Shown: piece after piece, positions 17,728 through 26,308 of the stretch
Numbering within the stretch: the stretch's first letter is position 1
How the letters are laid out: every line of letters starts with the position of its first letter
Origin: Brevibacterium spongiae
Lineage (GTDB): Bacteria > Actinomycetota > Actinomycetes > Actinomycetales > Brevibacteriaceae
DNA: 64,000 bases
Assembly: GCF_026168515.1 (NCBI RefSeq)
Contig: NZ_CP093443.1
Location: forward strand, 2,170,001-2,234,000
Direction: 5' to 3'
Made by a program: the position numbers and the translations under genes
The notes under the pieces: generated by a model
What the model was told of the DNA's origin: nothing
Seen by the model: only the letters and a program-made list of their open reading frames with translations
Database searches by the model: none

Positions 17728-19521
17728 CTGACCCAGTCGGTAGACCCGCACGCCCTCGTCGGCGAAGACGGGTGAGCCGACCGCCGTGTCGAGGAACGCT
17801 GAGTACTCGCGTTCCCCACCCGGCAACAGCGGAGCCTCGGGAGCGAGCACGATGAAATCGACACCGCTCTCGCGCAGTTCAGTGATGGCCGAGCTCACTT
17901 CACGGCTCTCAGGATCGGGCATCGGAGCGCCGTCGAAGACGGAGCCGTGCAGCAGCGTATCGAGAGCGTCTTCGGGCGCCGTGTAGGTCACCGGGGATTC
18001 GGGGCTCGAACCGATGAAGTAGCCGCCGGTCTCTCGGTAGCGGAATCCGCTGACGGCCTGCCATACCATCGCCTCGTCGGCGTGGGGTTCGGCCCATGCC
18101 AACGGGCGGGGGAAGGTCTTGACGACGGATCCGGCGGGGACCACCTCGGCGATGGACTGCGTGTAGAAGTCAGGGACGGTCACGTCATGGGCGGTCTGCG
18201 GGGCGGGGACGACGCAGATGACGTTGAGCGCGAGCAGGCCGCTGAGGATTCGGGCACGGATGAGGTGCCGGTGCGCCAGCGCCCAGTCGAGCCCGATGCC
18301 GAGTATCGCGAACAGCGCGATCGTCGAATGCAGCACCAACCGCATGGGCAGGATGTTGTTGAGCACCGGAATCGCTTCGACGAGCGCGAACGGCCCGGTC
18401 TCGGCCAGCACGTTGCCGCCGAGCAGGATCGGCGAGCCGAGGGCGAGCACGAACACGAGCACACCCGTCGCGGCCGCGATGCGCACCGGCACTGCCCGAG
18501 GGGTCTTCCGCAGCGCTGCGAGAACGATGATGAGGGCGGCCAAGAGTGCCGGCGCGCCGACGTAGGCGCCGAGTTCGGCCGGGTCGATGTCCATGACACG
18601 CGGCAGCGGGGAGACTCCTCCGCTCAGCCATGCGGGCGCGGCCGGCAGAATCGGGTCGAGCAGATCGGTGTTCCACACTCCGTGCGGACGGATCGCTCCT
18701 GCAGGCGCGTTCGCACCCGTCATGGTCAGCAGCAGCGGGATCGCGCAGAGCAGCGCGACGGCTGCGGCGATGAGGGAGCCGAGCGCCAGCGACAGCCAGG
18801 CGCGGACGGGATGGAGCCTGTGCCCGAACACGGCGAGGCAGATGAAGAAGCAGACCGCGGCGAGGAACGTTCCGGCGAGGACTTCGGTGGATACGTAGAA
18901 CTGGAAGCCCAGCAGCAGGCCGAAGCCGAGACCGATCAGCGACACATGTCTGCGGCCACGATGCGCGGAACCGAGCAGCGCGAGTATCGCCCAGGCGGTC
19001 AGCGGCGGAGTGATGGCGAATGCGAGGTTCGGGTGCCCGCCGAGCTGGGCGATGACATAGCTGGAGAAGCCCACTCCGCCGGCGGCGATGAATGCCGGCA
19101 GGCGCCCCATGAATCGTCGGAAGAGCACTGCTGTGGCGAGGCTGTTCAGCACGGGGATGGAGAGGATGAGCAGGTTGTAGGCGACGATCGGGCCTGCCGC
19201 CCAGGTCACCGGGGCGAGCAGGAGCGCGATACCTGCCAAGGAGGTGTTCCAGGCCCCGTTGACTCCCCCGCCGAGGGCGTTCATCGACTCGGTGTAGAGC
19301 AGACCGCCGGTGTGCCCGGAGCCGAAGCCGAGGAGGTCGGCGAGGACCGCAGCTCCGTGGCCGAGCCACCAGATGAACAGGGAGGTGTCGTCGTTGGAGG
19401 CGACGACGGACCCGCCGGGGTCTGCTGCGACGGATCCGAAGACGACGAGGCTGCCCAGGCAGAGCAGCACTGTGAACCACAGCCAGGGACGCAGCCGTGA
19501 GCGGAGACTGTGAGGAGTCAT
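17725..19521 (-). CDS. Large multi-pass membrane protein, possibly GT-C-like
   Basis: 598 residues. About eleven hydrophobic segments fill residues 15-440, followed by a non-membrane C-terminal domain of about 150 residues. An acidic motif after the first helix (NDDTSLFIWWLGHG, about 43-56) and a later NGAWNTSLAGIALLLAPVTW segment resemble a family of actinobacterial GT-C-like membrane proteins, where such acidic loops hold the sugar-phosphate donor; this is a weak inference. The ATG at 19521 is chosen since upstream frame passes through the rpsA terminator. It has no clear partner gene: coaE and rpsA flank it. Confidence 0.72.
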   Translation of the reverse strand: MTPHSLRSRLRPWLWFTVLLCLGSLVVFGSVAADPGGSVVASNDDTSLFIWWLGHGAAVLADLLGFGSGHTGGLLYTESMNALGGGVNGAWNTSLAGIALLLAPVTWAAGPIVAYNLLILSIPVLNSLATAVLFRRFMGRLPAFIAAGGVGFSSYVIAQLGGHPNLAFAITPPLTAWAILALLGSAHRGRRHVSLIGLGFGLLLGFQFYVSTEVLAGTFLAAVCFFICLAVFGHRLHPVRAWLSLALGSLIAAAVALLCAIPLLLTMTGANAPAGAIRPHGVWNTDLLDPILPAAPAWLSGGVSPLPRVMDIDPAELGAYVGAPALLAALIIVLAALRKTPRAVPVRIAAATGVLVFVLALGSPILLGGNVLAETGPFALVEAIPVLNNILPMRLVLHSTIALFAILGIGLDWALAHRHLIRARILSGLLALNVICVVPAPQTAHDVTVPDFYTQSIAEVVPAGSVVKTFPRPLAWAEPHADEAMVWQAVSGFRYRETGGYFIGSSPESPVTYTAPEDALDTLLHGSVFDGAPMPDPESREVSSAITELRESGVDFIVLAPEAPLLPGGEREYSAFLDTAVGSPVFADEGVRVYRLGQ

Positions 19522-19577
19522 GTCCGACGCGGTGTCCCCCGCGCGTCCGGGAGCCTCCGCAGCTGCGGGGGCATACA

Positions 19578-19614
19578 CACAGGGCTCCCGGCCTTCCGAC
19601 CGGGAGCCCCTGTG
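19578..19614 (-). terminator. rpsA terminator
   Basis: Inverted repeat of about 14 bp with one bulged base (arms CACAGGGCTCCCGG and CCGGGAGCCCCTGTG, loop of 8 nt), starting 11 nt after the rpsA stop codon. Confidence 0.7.
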
Positions 19615-19624
19615 ATGGCTGTTA

Positions 19625-21109
19625 TCAGCTGCCTGCAAGCTTCTCACGCAGGGCTGCAAGAGCTTCGTCGCTGGCCAGCGTACCTTCGTCGCTCGCCTCT
19701 TCCGAGGAGAACGATCCGGTGGCCGGAGCGGCTTCGGTCGTACCGACGGCATCGGCTGCGGAAGCCTCGGCGTCCGCTGCGATGGCCTTGGCGACCTGCT
19801 TCTTGTGCTCTTCCCAGCGTTCCTGAGCGGCGGCGTACTGCTGCTCCCAGGTCTCGCGCTGAGCCTCGTAGCCCTCGACCCATTCGTTGGTCTCGGGGTC
19901 GAAGCCCTCGGGGTACTTGTAGTTGCCGTCCTCGTCGTACTCCTGCGGCATGCCGTAGAGAGCGGGGTCGAGGAACTCTTCGGCCTCGGGATCGACGCCC
20001 TCGTTGGCCTGCTTCAGCGACAGCGAGATGCGGCGGCGTTCGAGGTCGATGTCGATGACCTTGACGTAGATGGTCTCGTCGACCGAGACGACCTGCTCGG
20101 GCAGATCCACGTGGCGCACGGCCAGCTCGGAGATGTGGACGAGGCCCTCGATGCCGTCTTCGACGCGCACGAATGCACCGAAGGGAACGAGCTTCGTGAC
20201 CTTGCCCGGCACGATCTGTCCGATGACGTGGGTGCGGGCGAAGTGCTGCCAGGGATCTTCCTGGGTGGCCTTGAGCGAGAGCGAGACGCGCTCACGGTCC
20301 ATGTCGACGTCGAGAACCTCGACGGTGACCTCGTCGCCCACGGTGACGACCTCACCCGGGTGATCGATGTGCTTCCAGGACAGCTCGGAGACGTGGACGA
20401 GTCCGTCGACACCACCGAGGTCGACGAACGCACCGAAGTTGACGATGGAGGAGACGACGCCAGGACGGACCTGACCCTTCTGCAGGGTCTGCAGGAAGTC
20501 GTGGCGGACGGCCGACTGGGTCTGCTCGAGCCAGGCACGGCGAGACAGGACCACGTTGTTGCGGTTCTTGTCGAGCTCGATGATCTTGGCTTCGACCTGC
20601 TGGCCGATGTAGGGGGCGAGGTCGCGGACGCGACGCATCTCGACCAGGGACGCGGGCAGGAAGCCGCGCAGTCCGATGTCGACGATCAGGCCGCCCTTGA
20701 CGACCTCGATGACGGTGCCGGTGACGACCCCGTCGTCTTCCTTGATCTTCTCGATGTCGCCCCAGGCGCGCTCGTACTGAGCACGCTTCTTCGAGAGCAT
20801 GAGACGGCCCTCTTTGTCTTCCTTCTGAAGAACGAGGGCTTCGATCTCGTCCCCGACCTCGACGACTTCGCCGGGATCGACATCGTGCTTGATAGAAAGC
20901 TCACGTGCGAGGATGACGCCTTCCGTCTTGTATCCGATGTCTACGAGGACTTCGTCGCGGTCGACCTTGACGACTTCGCCTTCGACGATGTCGCCATCGT
21001 TGAAGTACTTGATGGTCTCATCGACGGCGGCGAGAAAATCCTCAGCGGTTCCGATGTCGTTGACAGCGACCTGCTTCGGCTGCACCGATTCCGGCGTGGT
21101 GGTGGTCAT
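19625..21109 (-). CDS. rpsA: 30S ribosomal protein S1
   Basis: Ribosomal mRNA-binding protein of 494 residues with four S1 (OB-fold) repeats at about residues 40-107, 125-190, 211-279 and 296-365. Repeats three and four have the strongest consensus (GAFVDLGGVDGLVHVSELSW and GAFVRVEDGIEGLVHISELA). The C-terminus is a non-S1 acidic, Glu/Ala-rich tail as in actinobacterial S1. The leader has only a distant GGAG and contains a hairpin, so autoregulation is possible. Position next to polA and coaE matches actinobacterial synteny. Confidence 0.97.
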   Translation of the reverse strand: MTTTTPESVQPKQVAVNDIGTAEDFLAAVDETIKYFNDGDIVEGEVVKVDRDEVLVDIGYKTEGVILARELSIKHDVDPGEVVEVGDEIEALVLQKEDKEGRLMLSKKRAQYERAWGDIEKIKEDDGVVTGTVIEVVKGGLIVDIGLRGFLPASLVEMRRVRDLAPYIGQQVEAKIIELDKNRNNVVLSRRAWLEQTQSAVRHDFLQTLQKGQVRPGVVSSIVNFGAFVDLGGVDGLVHVSELSWKHIDHPGEVVTVGDEVTVEVLDVDMDRERVSLSLKATQEDPWQHFARTHVIGQIVPGKVTKLVPFGAFVRVEDGIEGLVHISELAVRHVDLPEQVVSVDETIYVKVIDIDLERRRISLSLKQANEGVDPEAEEFLDPALYGMPQEYDEDGNYKYPEGFDPETNEWVEGYEAQRETWEQQYAAAQERWEEHKKQVAKAIAADAEASAADAVGTTEAAPATGSFSSEEASDEGTLASDEALAALREKLAGS

Positions 21110-21152
21110 ATAGGTTGGGACTCCGATGGAATATTGGTCCAGATCCGGTACC

Positions 21153-21183
21153 CTGTCGGCAGGTCGTTATTTGTAGCCGACAG
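21153..21183 (-). promoter_or_regulatory. Hairpin in the rpsA leader
   Basis: 8-bp perfect stem (CTGTCGGC/GCCGACAG) with a 15-nt loop, 44-74 nt upstream of the rpsA start. The flanks carry two copies of AGATCCG. There is no T tract, so it looks like a leader structure rather than a terminator. Role unknown. Confidence 0.4.
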
Positions 21184-21209
21184 ATCCGAATCCGGTCTCG
21201 ATTGCGAAT

Positions 21210-21238
21210 TTGGACTTGCATGCACAGGCGCATACGGT
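21210..21238 (+). promoter_or_regulatory. Putative promoter of the methyltransferase gene
   Basis: TTGGAC and TACGGT separated by 17 bp on the plus strand, predicting a start near 21245 and a leader of about 70 nt. A TTGACA in the opposite direction (21239-21244) could be the -35 of the divergent rpsA promoter, though its -10 is weak. Confidence 0.5.
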
Positions 21239-21316
21239 TGTCAATGCTAGCACCAACAGGGGCGTGAATGCACGCCGAGGAACCTATTTTTCAGCAGCCG
21301 AGGCCACGGAGGAACG

Positions 21317-22156
21317 ATGAGCGAGGGAACTGACGGAGCCGAGGTCATCAGCGGCGGCTATCTGCCGATCGATGAAGAGGCTTCAGTCCGGGCCAACCGC
21401 AGCTATTGGGACAACTCCGCGGAAGAGTATCTGGCCGAACACGGCACGTTCCTCGGTGCCTCGGATTTCATCTGGTGTCCCGAGGGAATTCACGAATCCG
21501 ACGTCCATCTTCTCGGCGCAGTCGACCGCAAGCAGATCCTCGAGGTCGGCTGCGGAGCCGGCCAGTGCTCGCGGTGGCTCGCCGAGGAAGGCGCCATCAC
21601 CACCGGCGTCGATGTCTCGGCCGGAATGCTCGAGCAGGCCTCACGCCTGCAGCGCGAGCATCCGCTGAGCACCGAGGCGACTCCCCCGACGTTCCTCCTC
21701 GCCGATGCCCGTCAGCTTCCGTTCGCGTCTAACAGCTTCGACGTCGCATTCTCGTCCTATGGCGCGCTGCCCTTCGTCAAGGACGCCGAGGTGGTCTTCG
21801 CCGAGGTGGCACGCGTCGTCCGTCCCGGCGGGCAGTGGGTGTTCTCGACCACCCATCCGATGCGGTGGATGTTCCCCGACGTGCCCGGGGAAGCCGGTCT
21901 CACGGTCGAGTATTCGTACTTCGATCGCACTCCGTATGTCGAGCTCTCCTCGACGGGTCAGCCGGTGTACGCCGAGCATCATCGGACGATGAGCGATTGG
22001 GTGCGTCTGCTGGTGACCGCAGGGTTCACGATCGACTCGGTCACCGAACCCGAATGGCCCGAGGAGAATCAGAAGGCCTGGGGCGGCTGGTCGCCTCTGC
22101 GCGGCGCGCTCATGCCGGGCACCGCGATCTTCTCGACGACGCTGCACAAGGACTGA
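21317..22156 (+). CDS. Class I SAM-dependent methyltransferase
   Basis: 279 residues with a Rossmann-like methyltransferase core (about 65-190). Motif I ILEVGCGAGQCSRWLAEEG binds SAM, followed by TGVDVSAGMLEQA (motif II), LLADARQLPFASNSFDVAFS (motif III/IV) and RVVRPGGQWVFSTTHP. It belongs to the Methyltransf_11 type; the substrate cannot be read from sequence. A GGAGGA site lies 4 nt before the ATG. Homologues next to polA and rpsA occur in other actinobacteria, but nothing here ties it to either gene. Confidence 0.88.
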   Translation: MSEGTDGAEVISGGYLPIDEEASVRANRSYWDNSAEEYLAEHGTFLGASDFIWCPEGIHESDVHLLGAVDRKQILEVGCGAGQCSRWLAEEGAITTGVDVSAGMLEQASRLQREHPLSTEATPPTFLLADARQLPFASNSFDVAFSSYGALPFVKDAEVVFAEVARVVRPGGQWVFSTTHPMRWMFPDVPGEAGLTVEYSYFDRTPYVELSSTGQPVYAEHHRTMSDWVRLLVTAGFTIDSVTEPEWPEENQKAWGGWSPLRGALMPGTAIFSTTLHKD

Positions 22157-22173
22157 GCGCGGGCAGCGCTCAG
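22153..22173. terminator. Small convergent terminator between methyltransferase and polA
   Basis: 8-bp perfect inverted repeat CTGAGCGC/GCGCTCAG with a 5-nt loop. The left arm contains the TGA stop of the methyltransferase gene. No T tract. Confidence 0.45.
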
Positions 22174-22186
22174 GTCACCTGCTCCT

Positions 22187-24853
22187 TCAGTGAGCGGCGT
22201 CGTGCCAGGACCGGCCGGTGCCGACGTTGACGTCGAGGGGCACATCGAGCTCGAACGCCGACCCCATCTCCTCGGTGACGATCGCCTTCACTGCGTCGAT
22301 CTCATCGGGACGCACGTCGACGATGATCTCGTCGTGGACCTGCAGCAGCATCGGCGACTGCAGATCTTCGAGCCGGGAGGCGACCTTGAGCATCGCGATC
22401 TTCATGATGTCGGCTGCCGACCCCTGGATCGGGGCGTTGAGAGCGGCACGTTCGGCCATGTCTCGCAGCTGTCGACGGTCGCTGTGCAGCGCCGGGAGGT
22501 AGCGGCGGCGGCCCATGATCGTCTCTGTGAAGCCATTGGCCCGAGCCTGATCGACGATCTCGTCGAGATAGTCTTTGACCGCGCCGAAGCGTTCGAAGTA
22601 CTGCTCCATGAGGCCTTTGGCCTCGTCGACGCCGATCGCCAGCTGCCGGGAGAGTCCGTAGGCGGAGAGCCCGTACACGAGCCCGTAGGACATCGCTTTG
22701 ACCTTCGACCGCATCTCGGAGTCCACCTCGTCGATGCCGACGTTGAAGACCTTCGACCCGACATAGGAGTGCAGGTCCTCCCCATCTTTGAACGCCTGGA
22801 TCAGTGCTGCATCGCCTGACAGGTGCGCCATGATGCGCATCTCGATCTGTGAATAGTCGGCGGTGAGCAGGCACCCGTCGGCCACCTCGGGGTCGGCGAC
22901 GAAGATCTCGCGGATGCGGCGTCCGGATTCGGTGCGGACGGGGATGTTCTGCAGGTTCGGGTCGAGGGAGGACAGGCGCCCCGTGGCGGCCACGGTCTGC
23001 TGATAGGTGGTGTGGATGCGTCCGTCATCGGCGACCGTCTTGAGCAGGCCGACGACGGTCTGCTTGAGCTTCGTCGAATCGCGATAGGCCAACAGGTGCT
23101 GGAGGAACGGGTGTTCGGTCTTGACGAAGAGTTCGGCCAGCGCCTCGGCGTCGGTCGTGTAGCCGGTCTTCGTGCGCTTCGTCTTCGGCATGTCGAGTTC
23201 GTCGAAGAGCACGGTCTGCAGCTGTTTGGGCGAACCGAGGTTGACCTCGTGGCCGATCGCGTCATACGCCTCCTGCGCACTCGCTTCGGCCTGTTTCGTG
23301 AACTCGTCGATGAGGTTGGACAGCCCGCCCTCGTCGACGGCGATTCCGGTCGACTCCATGCGTGCGAGCACGGGCACGAGCGGAAGTTCGATGTCCCGGT
23401 ACACCTGCGTCATGTTCGCTTCGTCGAGCGCTGCGGCCAGCACCTCGTGGACTTCGAGGAGGGCGGCAGCCCTCTGCCCGTGAGTGGTCGCGGTCGCATC
23501 CGAATCGAGGTCGAGGGCGAGCTGCCCGGAATCGGACTCGGGTTCGCTCAGGTCGATGCCGGCGCGTTCGGACGCGATCTGGCCGAGTTCATAGGAGCGG
23601 GCATCGGGGACGAGGAGGTAGGCGGCCAGTGCCGTGTCTCCGCCGACATCGGCGACGCTCAGCCCCATCGACGCCCAGGCTTTGATCTGGAGTTTCGCGG
23701 AGTGGAGGATGAGCGACCGCTTGCCCAGTGCGGACCCGAGCTTCGTCAGCGACCTCTCCCCCGCCTCGGCGAGGTCGACGACCCATGCCTGCCCGGGCTC
23801 GGCGGACACGGCGAGGACCCGAGCCTGACCGTGGCCGAGTTCGAAGGAGGCATCGGAGTCCAGGGCGAGCACATCGTGGTCGGCGAGATGGGACAGCAGC
23901 GCGTCGACGTCGACGGCGGCGATGGTCGTCTCCCGTGGCGGGGCCGCCTCGGCCTCGGCACCGGCGGCCTCGGGGAAAATCGCAGCGAGGCGCTTGCCGA
24001 GCGCCTGGAACTCGAGCTGATCGAACAGGCTCGACAGTTCAGCCGGGTCGCCTTCGCCCCACACCAGGTCGTCGAACTTCAGGTCGAGGTCGACGTCGTC
24101 GAGGAGCCGGTTGAGTCGGTAGTTCCGTTCCACCTCGGTGATGTGGTCGCGCAGCTTCTCCCCGACCTTGCCGCCGATCTTCTCGGCGTTGTCGAGCACT
24201 CCCGGCAGGTCGCCGTGAGCGGCGAGCCACTTGGCAGCTGTCTTGTCCCCGACTCCGGGCACGCCCGGCAGGTTGTCGGCCTTCTCACCGACGAGTGCGG
24301 CCAGGCCACGGTAGTTCGCGGGGGTGACTCCGTACTTCTCCTCCACTGCGTTCGGGGTCATCCGATTGAGGTCGCTGACCCCGCGCTTGGGGTAGAGGAT
24401 CGTCACGGTCTCCGATGCCAGCTGGAAGGAGTCCTTGTCGCCGCTCATCACTTCGACGTCGGCTCCCGCCTCGGTGCCCATCCGCGCCATGGTCGCCAGC
24501 GCGTCATCGGCTTCGAAGCCTTCCTTCGTCACGACCCTGATGCCCATCGCCGTGACGATGTCCTTGATGAGGTCGATCTGCGGGTGGAACTCCGGTGGGG
24601 TCTTCGCCCGGCCTGCCTTGTATTCGGGGTATTCCTCGAGTCGGAAGGTCTGCCGGCCGAGGTCGAAGGCCACGGCGACGTGGCTGGGCTCTTCGTCGCG
24701 GAGGACGTTGATGAGCATGGAGATGAAGCCGTAGATGGCGTTCGTCGACTGGCCCGTGCTGGTGGAGAAGTTCTCGACCGGCAGGGCGTGGAATGCCCGG
24801 TAGGCCAGGGAGTGTCCGTCGATGAGCAGGAGGGATTCGTTTGAGTGACTCAC
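22187..24853 (-). CDS. polA: DNA polymerase I
   Basis: 888 residues. The 5'-3' exonuclease domain (about 1-290) is intact (LLLIDGHSLAYRAFHALP, GFEADDALATMA, MSGDKDSFQL). The polymerase domain is intact (YSQIEMRIMAHLSGD, AMSYGLVYGLSAYGLSRQL, LQVHDEIIVDV). The middle 3'-5' exonuclease region has lost its catalytic acids: the DxE motif reads DSD and the Exo II and Exo III acids are replaced, as in other actinobacterial PolA. The GTG at 24853 gives the normal N-terminus and sits 7 nt after a TAGGCT box; there is no ribosome binding site. Confidence 0.97.
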   Translation of the reverse strand: MSHSNESLLLIDGHSLAYRAFHALPVENFSTSTGQSTNAIYGFISMLINVLRDEEPSHVAVAFDLGRQTFRLEEYPEYKAGRAKTPPEFHPQIDLIKDIVTAMGIRVVTKEGFEADDALATMARMGTEAGADVEVMSGDKDSFQLASETVTILYPKRGVSDLNRMTPNAVEEKYGVTPANYRGLAALVGEKADNLPGVPGVGDKTAAKWLAAHGDLPGVLDNAEKIGGKVGEKLRDHITEVERNYRLNRLLDDVDLDLKFDDLVWGEGDPAELSSLFDQLEFQALGKRLAAIFPEAAGAEAEAAPPRETTIAAVDVDALLSHLADHDVLALDSDASFELGHGQARVLAVSAEPGQAWVVDLAEAGERSLTKLGSALGKRSLILHSAKLQIKAWASMGLSVADVGGDTALAAYLLVPDARSYELGQIASERAGIDLSEPESDSGQLALDLDSDATATTHGQRAAALLEVHEVLAAALDEANMTQVYRDIELPLVPVLARMESTGIAVDEGGLSNLIDEFTKQAEASAQEAYDAIGHEVNLGSPKQLQTVLFDELDMPKTKRTKTGYTTDAEALAELFVKTEHPFLQHLLAYRDSTKLKQTVVGLLKTVADDGRIHTTYQQTVAATGRLSSLDPNLQNIPVRTESGRRIREIFVADPEVADGCLLTADYSQIEMRIMAHLSGDAALIQAFKDGEDLHSYVGSKVFNVGIDEVDSEMRSKVKAMSYGLVYGLSAYGLSRQLAIGVDEAKGLMEQYFERFGAVKDYLDEIVDQARANGFTETIMGRRRYLPALHSDRRQLRDMAERAALNAPIQGSAADIMKIAMLKVASRLEDLQSPMLLQVHDEIIVDVRPDEIDAVKAIVTEEMGSAFELDVPLDVNVGTGRSWHDAAH

Positions 24854-24859
24854 ATGGCA

Positions 24860-24865
24860 TAGCCT
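24860..24865 (+). promoter_or_regulatory. Putative -10 box of the thioesterase gene
   Basis: TAGCCT on the plus strand. It shares five bases with the polA -10 box on the other strand, so the two divergent promoters overlap. Confidence 0.4.
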
Positions 24866-24866
24866 A
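24861..24866 (-). promoter_or_regulatory. Putative -10 box of a leaderless polA promoter
   Basis: TAGGCT on the minus strand followed by 7 nt and the polA GTG start. Confidence 0.5.
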
Positions 24867-24895
24867 GCGGTCGAAGCTGACTTGAAGGAGATCCG

Positions 24896-25357
24896 ATGCT
24901 GCGCCCCGACGCCACCCTGTCCGCACACACCAGCTCTGAGGAGATCGCGGCGCTGCTCGAGCAGCTGCGCTCACCCGGTCAGGGCGGCGAGTTGTCCGAG
25001 AAGATGGGGATCGAGTTCACGGAGCTCGGACATGATCACATCGTCGCCACGGCCCCGGTCGACGGCAACCGGCAGCCGATGGGCCTCTTCCACGGGGGCG
25101 CTCACGTCGTGCTCGCCGAGTCCTTGGCCTCGATGCATTCGTTCCTGATCTCGGGTGGGAAGAACGTCGTCGGCGTCGATCTCAATGCCACCCATCTGCG
25201 GGCTGCTCGAGACGGCATCGTCGCCGGGCGCGCCGAGGTGCTCCACCAGGGGCGCAGGATCGTCTCCCATGAAGTGAAGATGACCGATGAGGCAGGGCGG
25301 CTGCTGTCGATCGTGCGGATCACGAACATGATCCTGGGGACCGAACCGAAGAGCTGA
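24896..25357 (+). CDS. Hotdog-fold thioesterase (PaaI/YdiI type)
   Basis: 153 residues of the hotdog superfamily. The conserved HGGAHVVLAESLAS (about residues 64-77) contains the usual His and catalytic Glu/Asp helix, and NATHLRAARDGIVAGRAEVLHQGRR is the typical second half. Such enzymes hydrolyse acyl-CoA or aryl-CoA thioesters, for instance hydroxybenzoyl-CoA or 1,4-dihydroxy-2-naphthoyl-CoA; the substrate here is not determined. A GAAGGAG site is 5 nt before the ATG. It is divergent from polA with overlapping promoters, a position also seen in other actinobacteria. Confidence 0.88.
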   Translation: MLRPDATLSAHTSSEEIAALLEQLRSPGQGGELSEKMGIEFTELGHDHIVATAPVDGNRQPMGLFHGGAHVVLAESLASMHSFLISGGKNVVGVDLNATHLRAARDGIVAGRAEVLHQGRRIVSHEVKMTDEAGRLLSIVRITNMILGTEPKS

Positions 25358-25419
25358 GCCGACGAGTTGCTGAGCTGCGGGTAGGTGACCGGCCGCTGAT
25401 CCACTGAGCAGACAACAGC

Positions 25420-25456
25420 AGGGGCCGGAGAATCCGTGATGGATTCTCCGGCCCCT
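25420..25456. terminator. Bidirectional terminator between thioesterase and response regulator
   Basis: 16-bp perfect inverted repeat (AGGGGCCGGAGAATCC and its complement) with a 5-nt loop between convergent genes. Confidence 0.75.
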
Positions 25457-25495
25457 GTTCGGTGTCGGATGCGGGCGGTCATCGCCCGGCTGGCT

Positions 25496-26116
25496 CTACT
25501 TCTTCGTGCCGATCTGCTTGAGCACTGTTTCGGCGACTTCGCGCATCGTCAGGCGACGATCCATCGAGGTCTTCTGGATCCAGCGGAAGGCCTCGGGTTC
25601 GCTCAGACCCATCGAGGTCTGGAGCAGGCTCTTCGCGCGTTCGACGAGCTTGCGGGTCTCGAAGCGCTCGGTGAGATCGGAGATCTCCGATTCGAGGGAG
25701 CTGATCTCGGCGTGGCGCGACAGCGCGATCTCCAGTGCCGGAATGAGGTCGGCCGAGGTGAACGGCTTGACGACATAGGCCATGGCACCGGCATCGCGGG
25801 CCCGCTCGACGAGCTCCTTCTGCGAGAACGCGGTGAGCAGCACGACCGGCGCGATGCGGGCGCGGGCGATGCGCTCGGCTGCGGAGATTCCGTCGAGGAT
25901 GGGCATCTTGATGTCCATGACGACGAGATCGGGGCGGAGCTCCTCGGCCAGGCGAATGGCGGATTCGCCGTCTGCGGCTTCACCGACGACGTCGTAGCCG
26001 ACCTCGCGGAGCATTTCTACGATATCGAGACGAATCACGGCCTCGTCTTCGGCCACGACTACGCGGCGGACAGGCACGGACTCATCTGCAGTTGACTCTT
26101 CGCTGTTTGAAAGCAC
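25496..26116 (-). CDS. pdtaR: Response regulator with ANTAR RNA-binding output (PdtaR-like)
   Basis: 206 residues. The receiver domain (about 17-135) has AEDEAVIRLD, phospho-acceptor Asp68 in LVVMDIKMP, the switch Thr in LLTAF and Lys in VVKPF. The ANTAR domain (about 140-200) carries the Ala-Trp-type signature around LLQTSMGLSEPEAFRWIQK and binds paired hairpins in RNA to prevent termination. In mycobacteria PdtaR works with the histidine kinase PdtaS, which is not in this window. A TAGACT box ends 6 nt before the GTG start, so the mRNA is probably leaderless. The location near polA matches Rv1626. Confidence 0.93.
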   Translation of the reverse strand: MLSNSEESTADESVPVRRVVVAEDEAVIRLDIVEMLREVGYDVVGEAADGESAIRLAEELRPDLVVMDIKMPILDGISAAERIARARIAPVVLLTAFSQKELVERARDAGAMAYVVKPFTSADLIPALEIALSRHAEISSLESEISDLTERFETRKLVERAKSLLQTSMGLSEPEAFRWIQKTSMDRRLTMREVAETVLKQIGTKK

Positions 26117-26122
26117 GTCACC

Positions 26123-26128
26123 AGTCTA
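26123..26128 (-). promoter_or_regulatory. Putative -10 box of a leaderless pdtaR promoter
   Basis: TAGACT on the minus strand, 6 nt before the GTG start of the response regulator. Confidence 0.5.
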
Positions 26129-26235
26129 GACCAGGGCGGTGACGTCCATGCCAGCGGGCGTGGAAGTTTCTTCTGTGAGGGTGACCACCACCGGTGACGG
26201 CGACCACCGAGGCTCCCGGTCGAGCATCGTTCGAT

Positions 26236-26266
26236 TGTGCAATCGGTGCGCTCGCGCAGTAGAATC
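26236..26266 (+). promoter_or_regulatory. Putative promoter of tRNA-Leu
   Basis: TTGTGC and a near-consensus TAGAAT separated by 19 bp, with the -10 ending 42 nt before the mature tRNA. The spacing is long, so the -35 assignment is weak; the -10 is good. Confidence 0.45.
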
Positions 26267-26308
26267 GTCCCCGTCGCCGAGGCGGCCCCACGGGGCTGAC
26301 GAGCGCGA

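Noticed and set aside
23012..24844. 610-codon open frame on the plus strand opposite polA, and similar long frames opposite gap, pgk, gltB, uvrA, pyk and carB.
   Set aside because: High GC makes long antisense frames common. The products are Gly/Val/Asp- or Arg/Ser-rich shadows with no domain, and they oppose well-supported genes.
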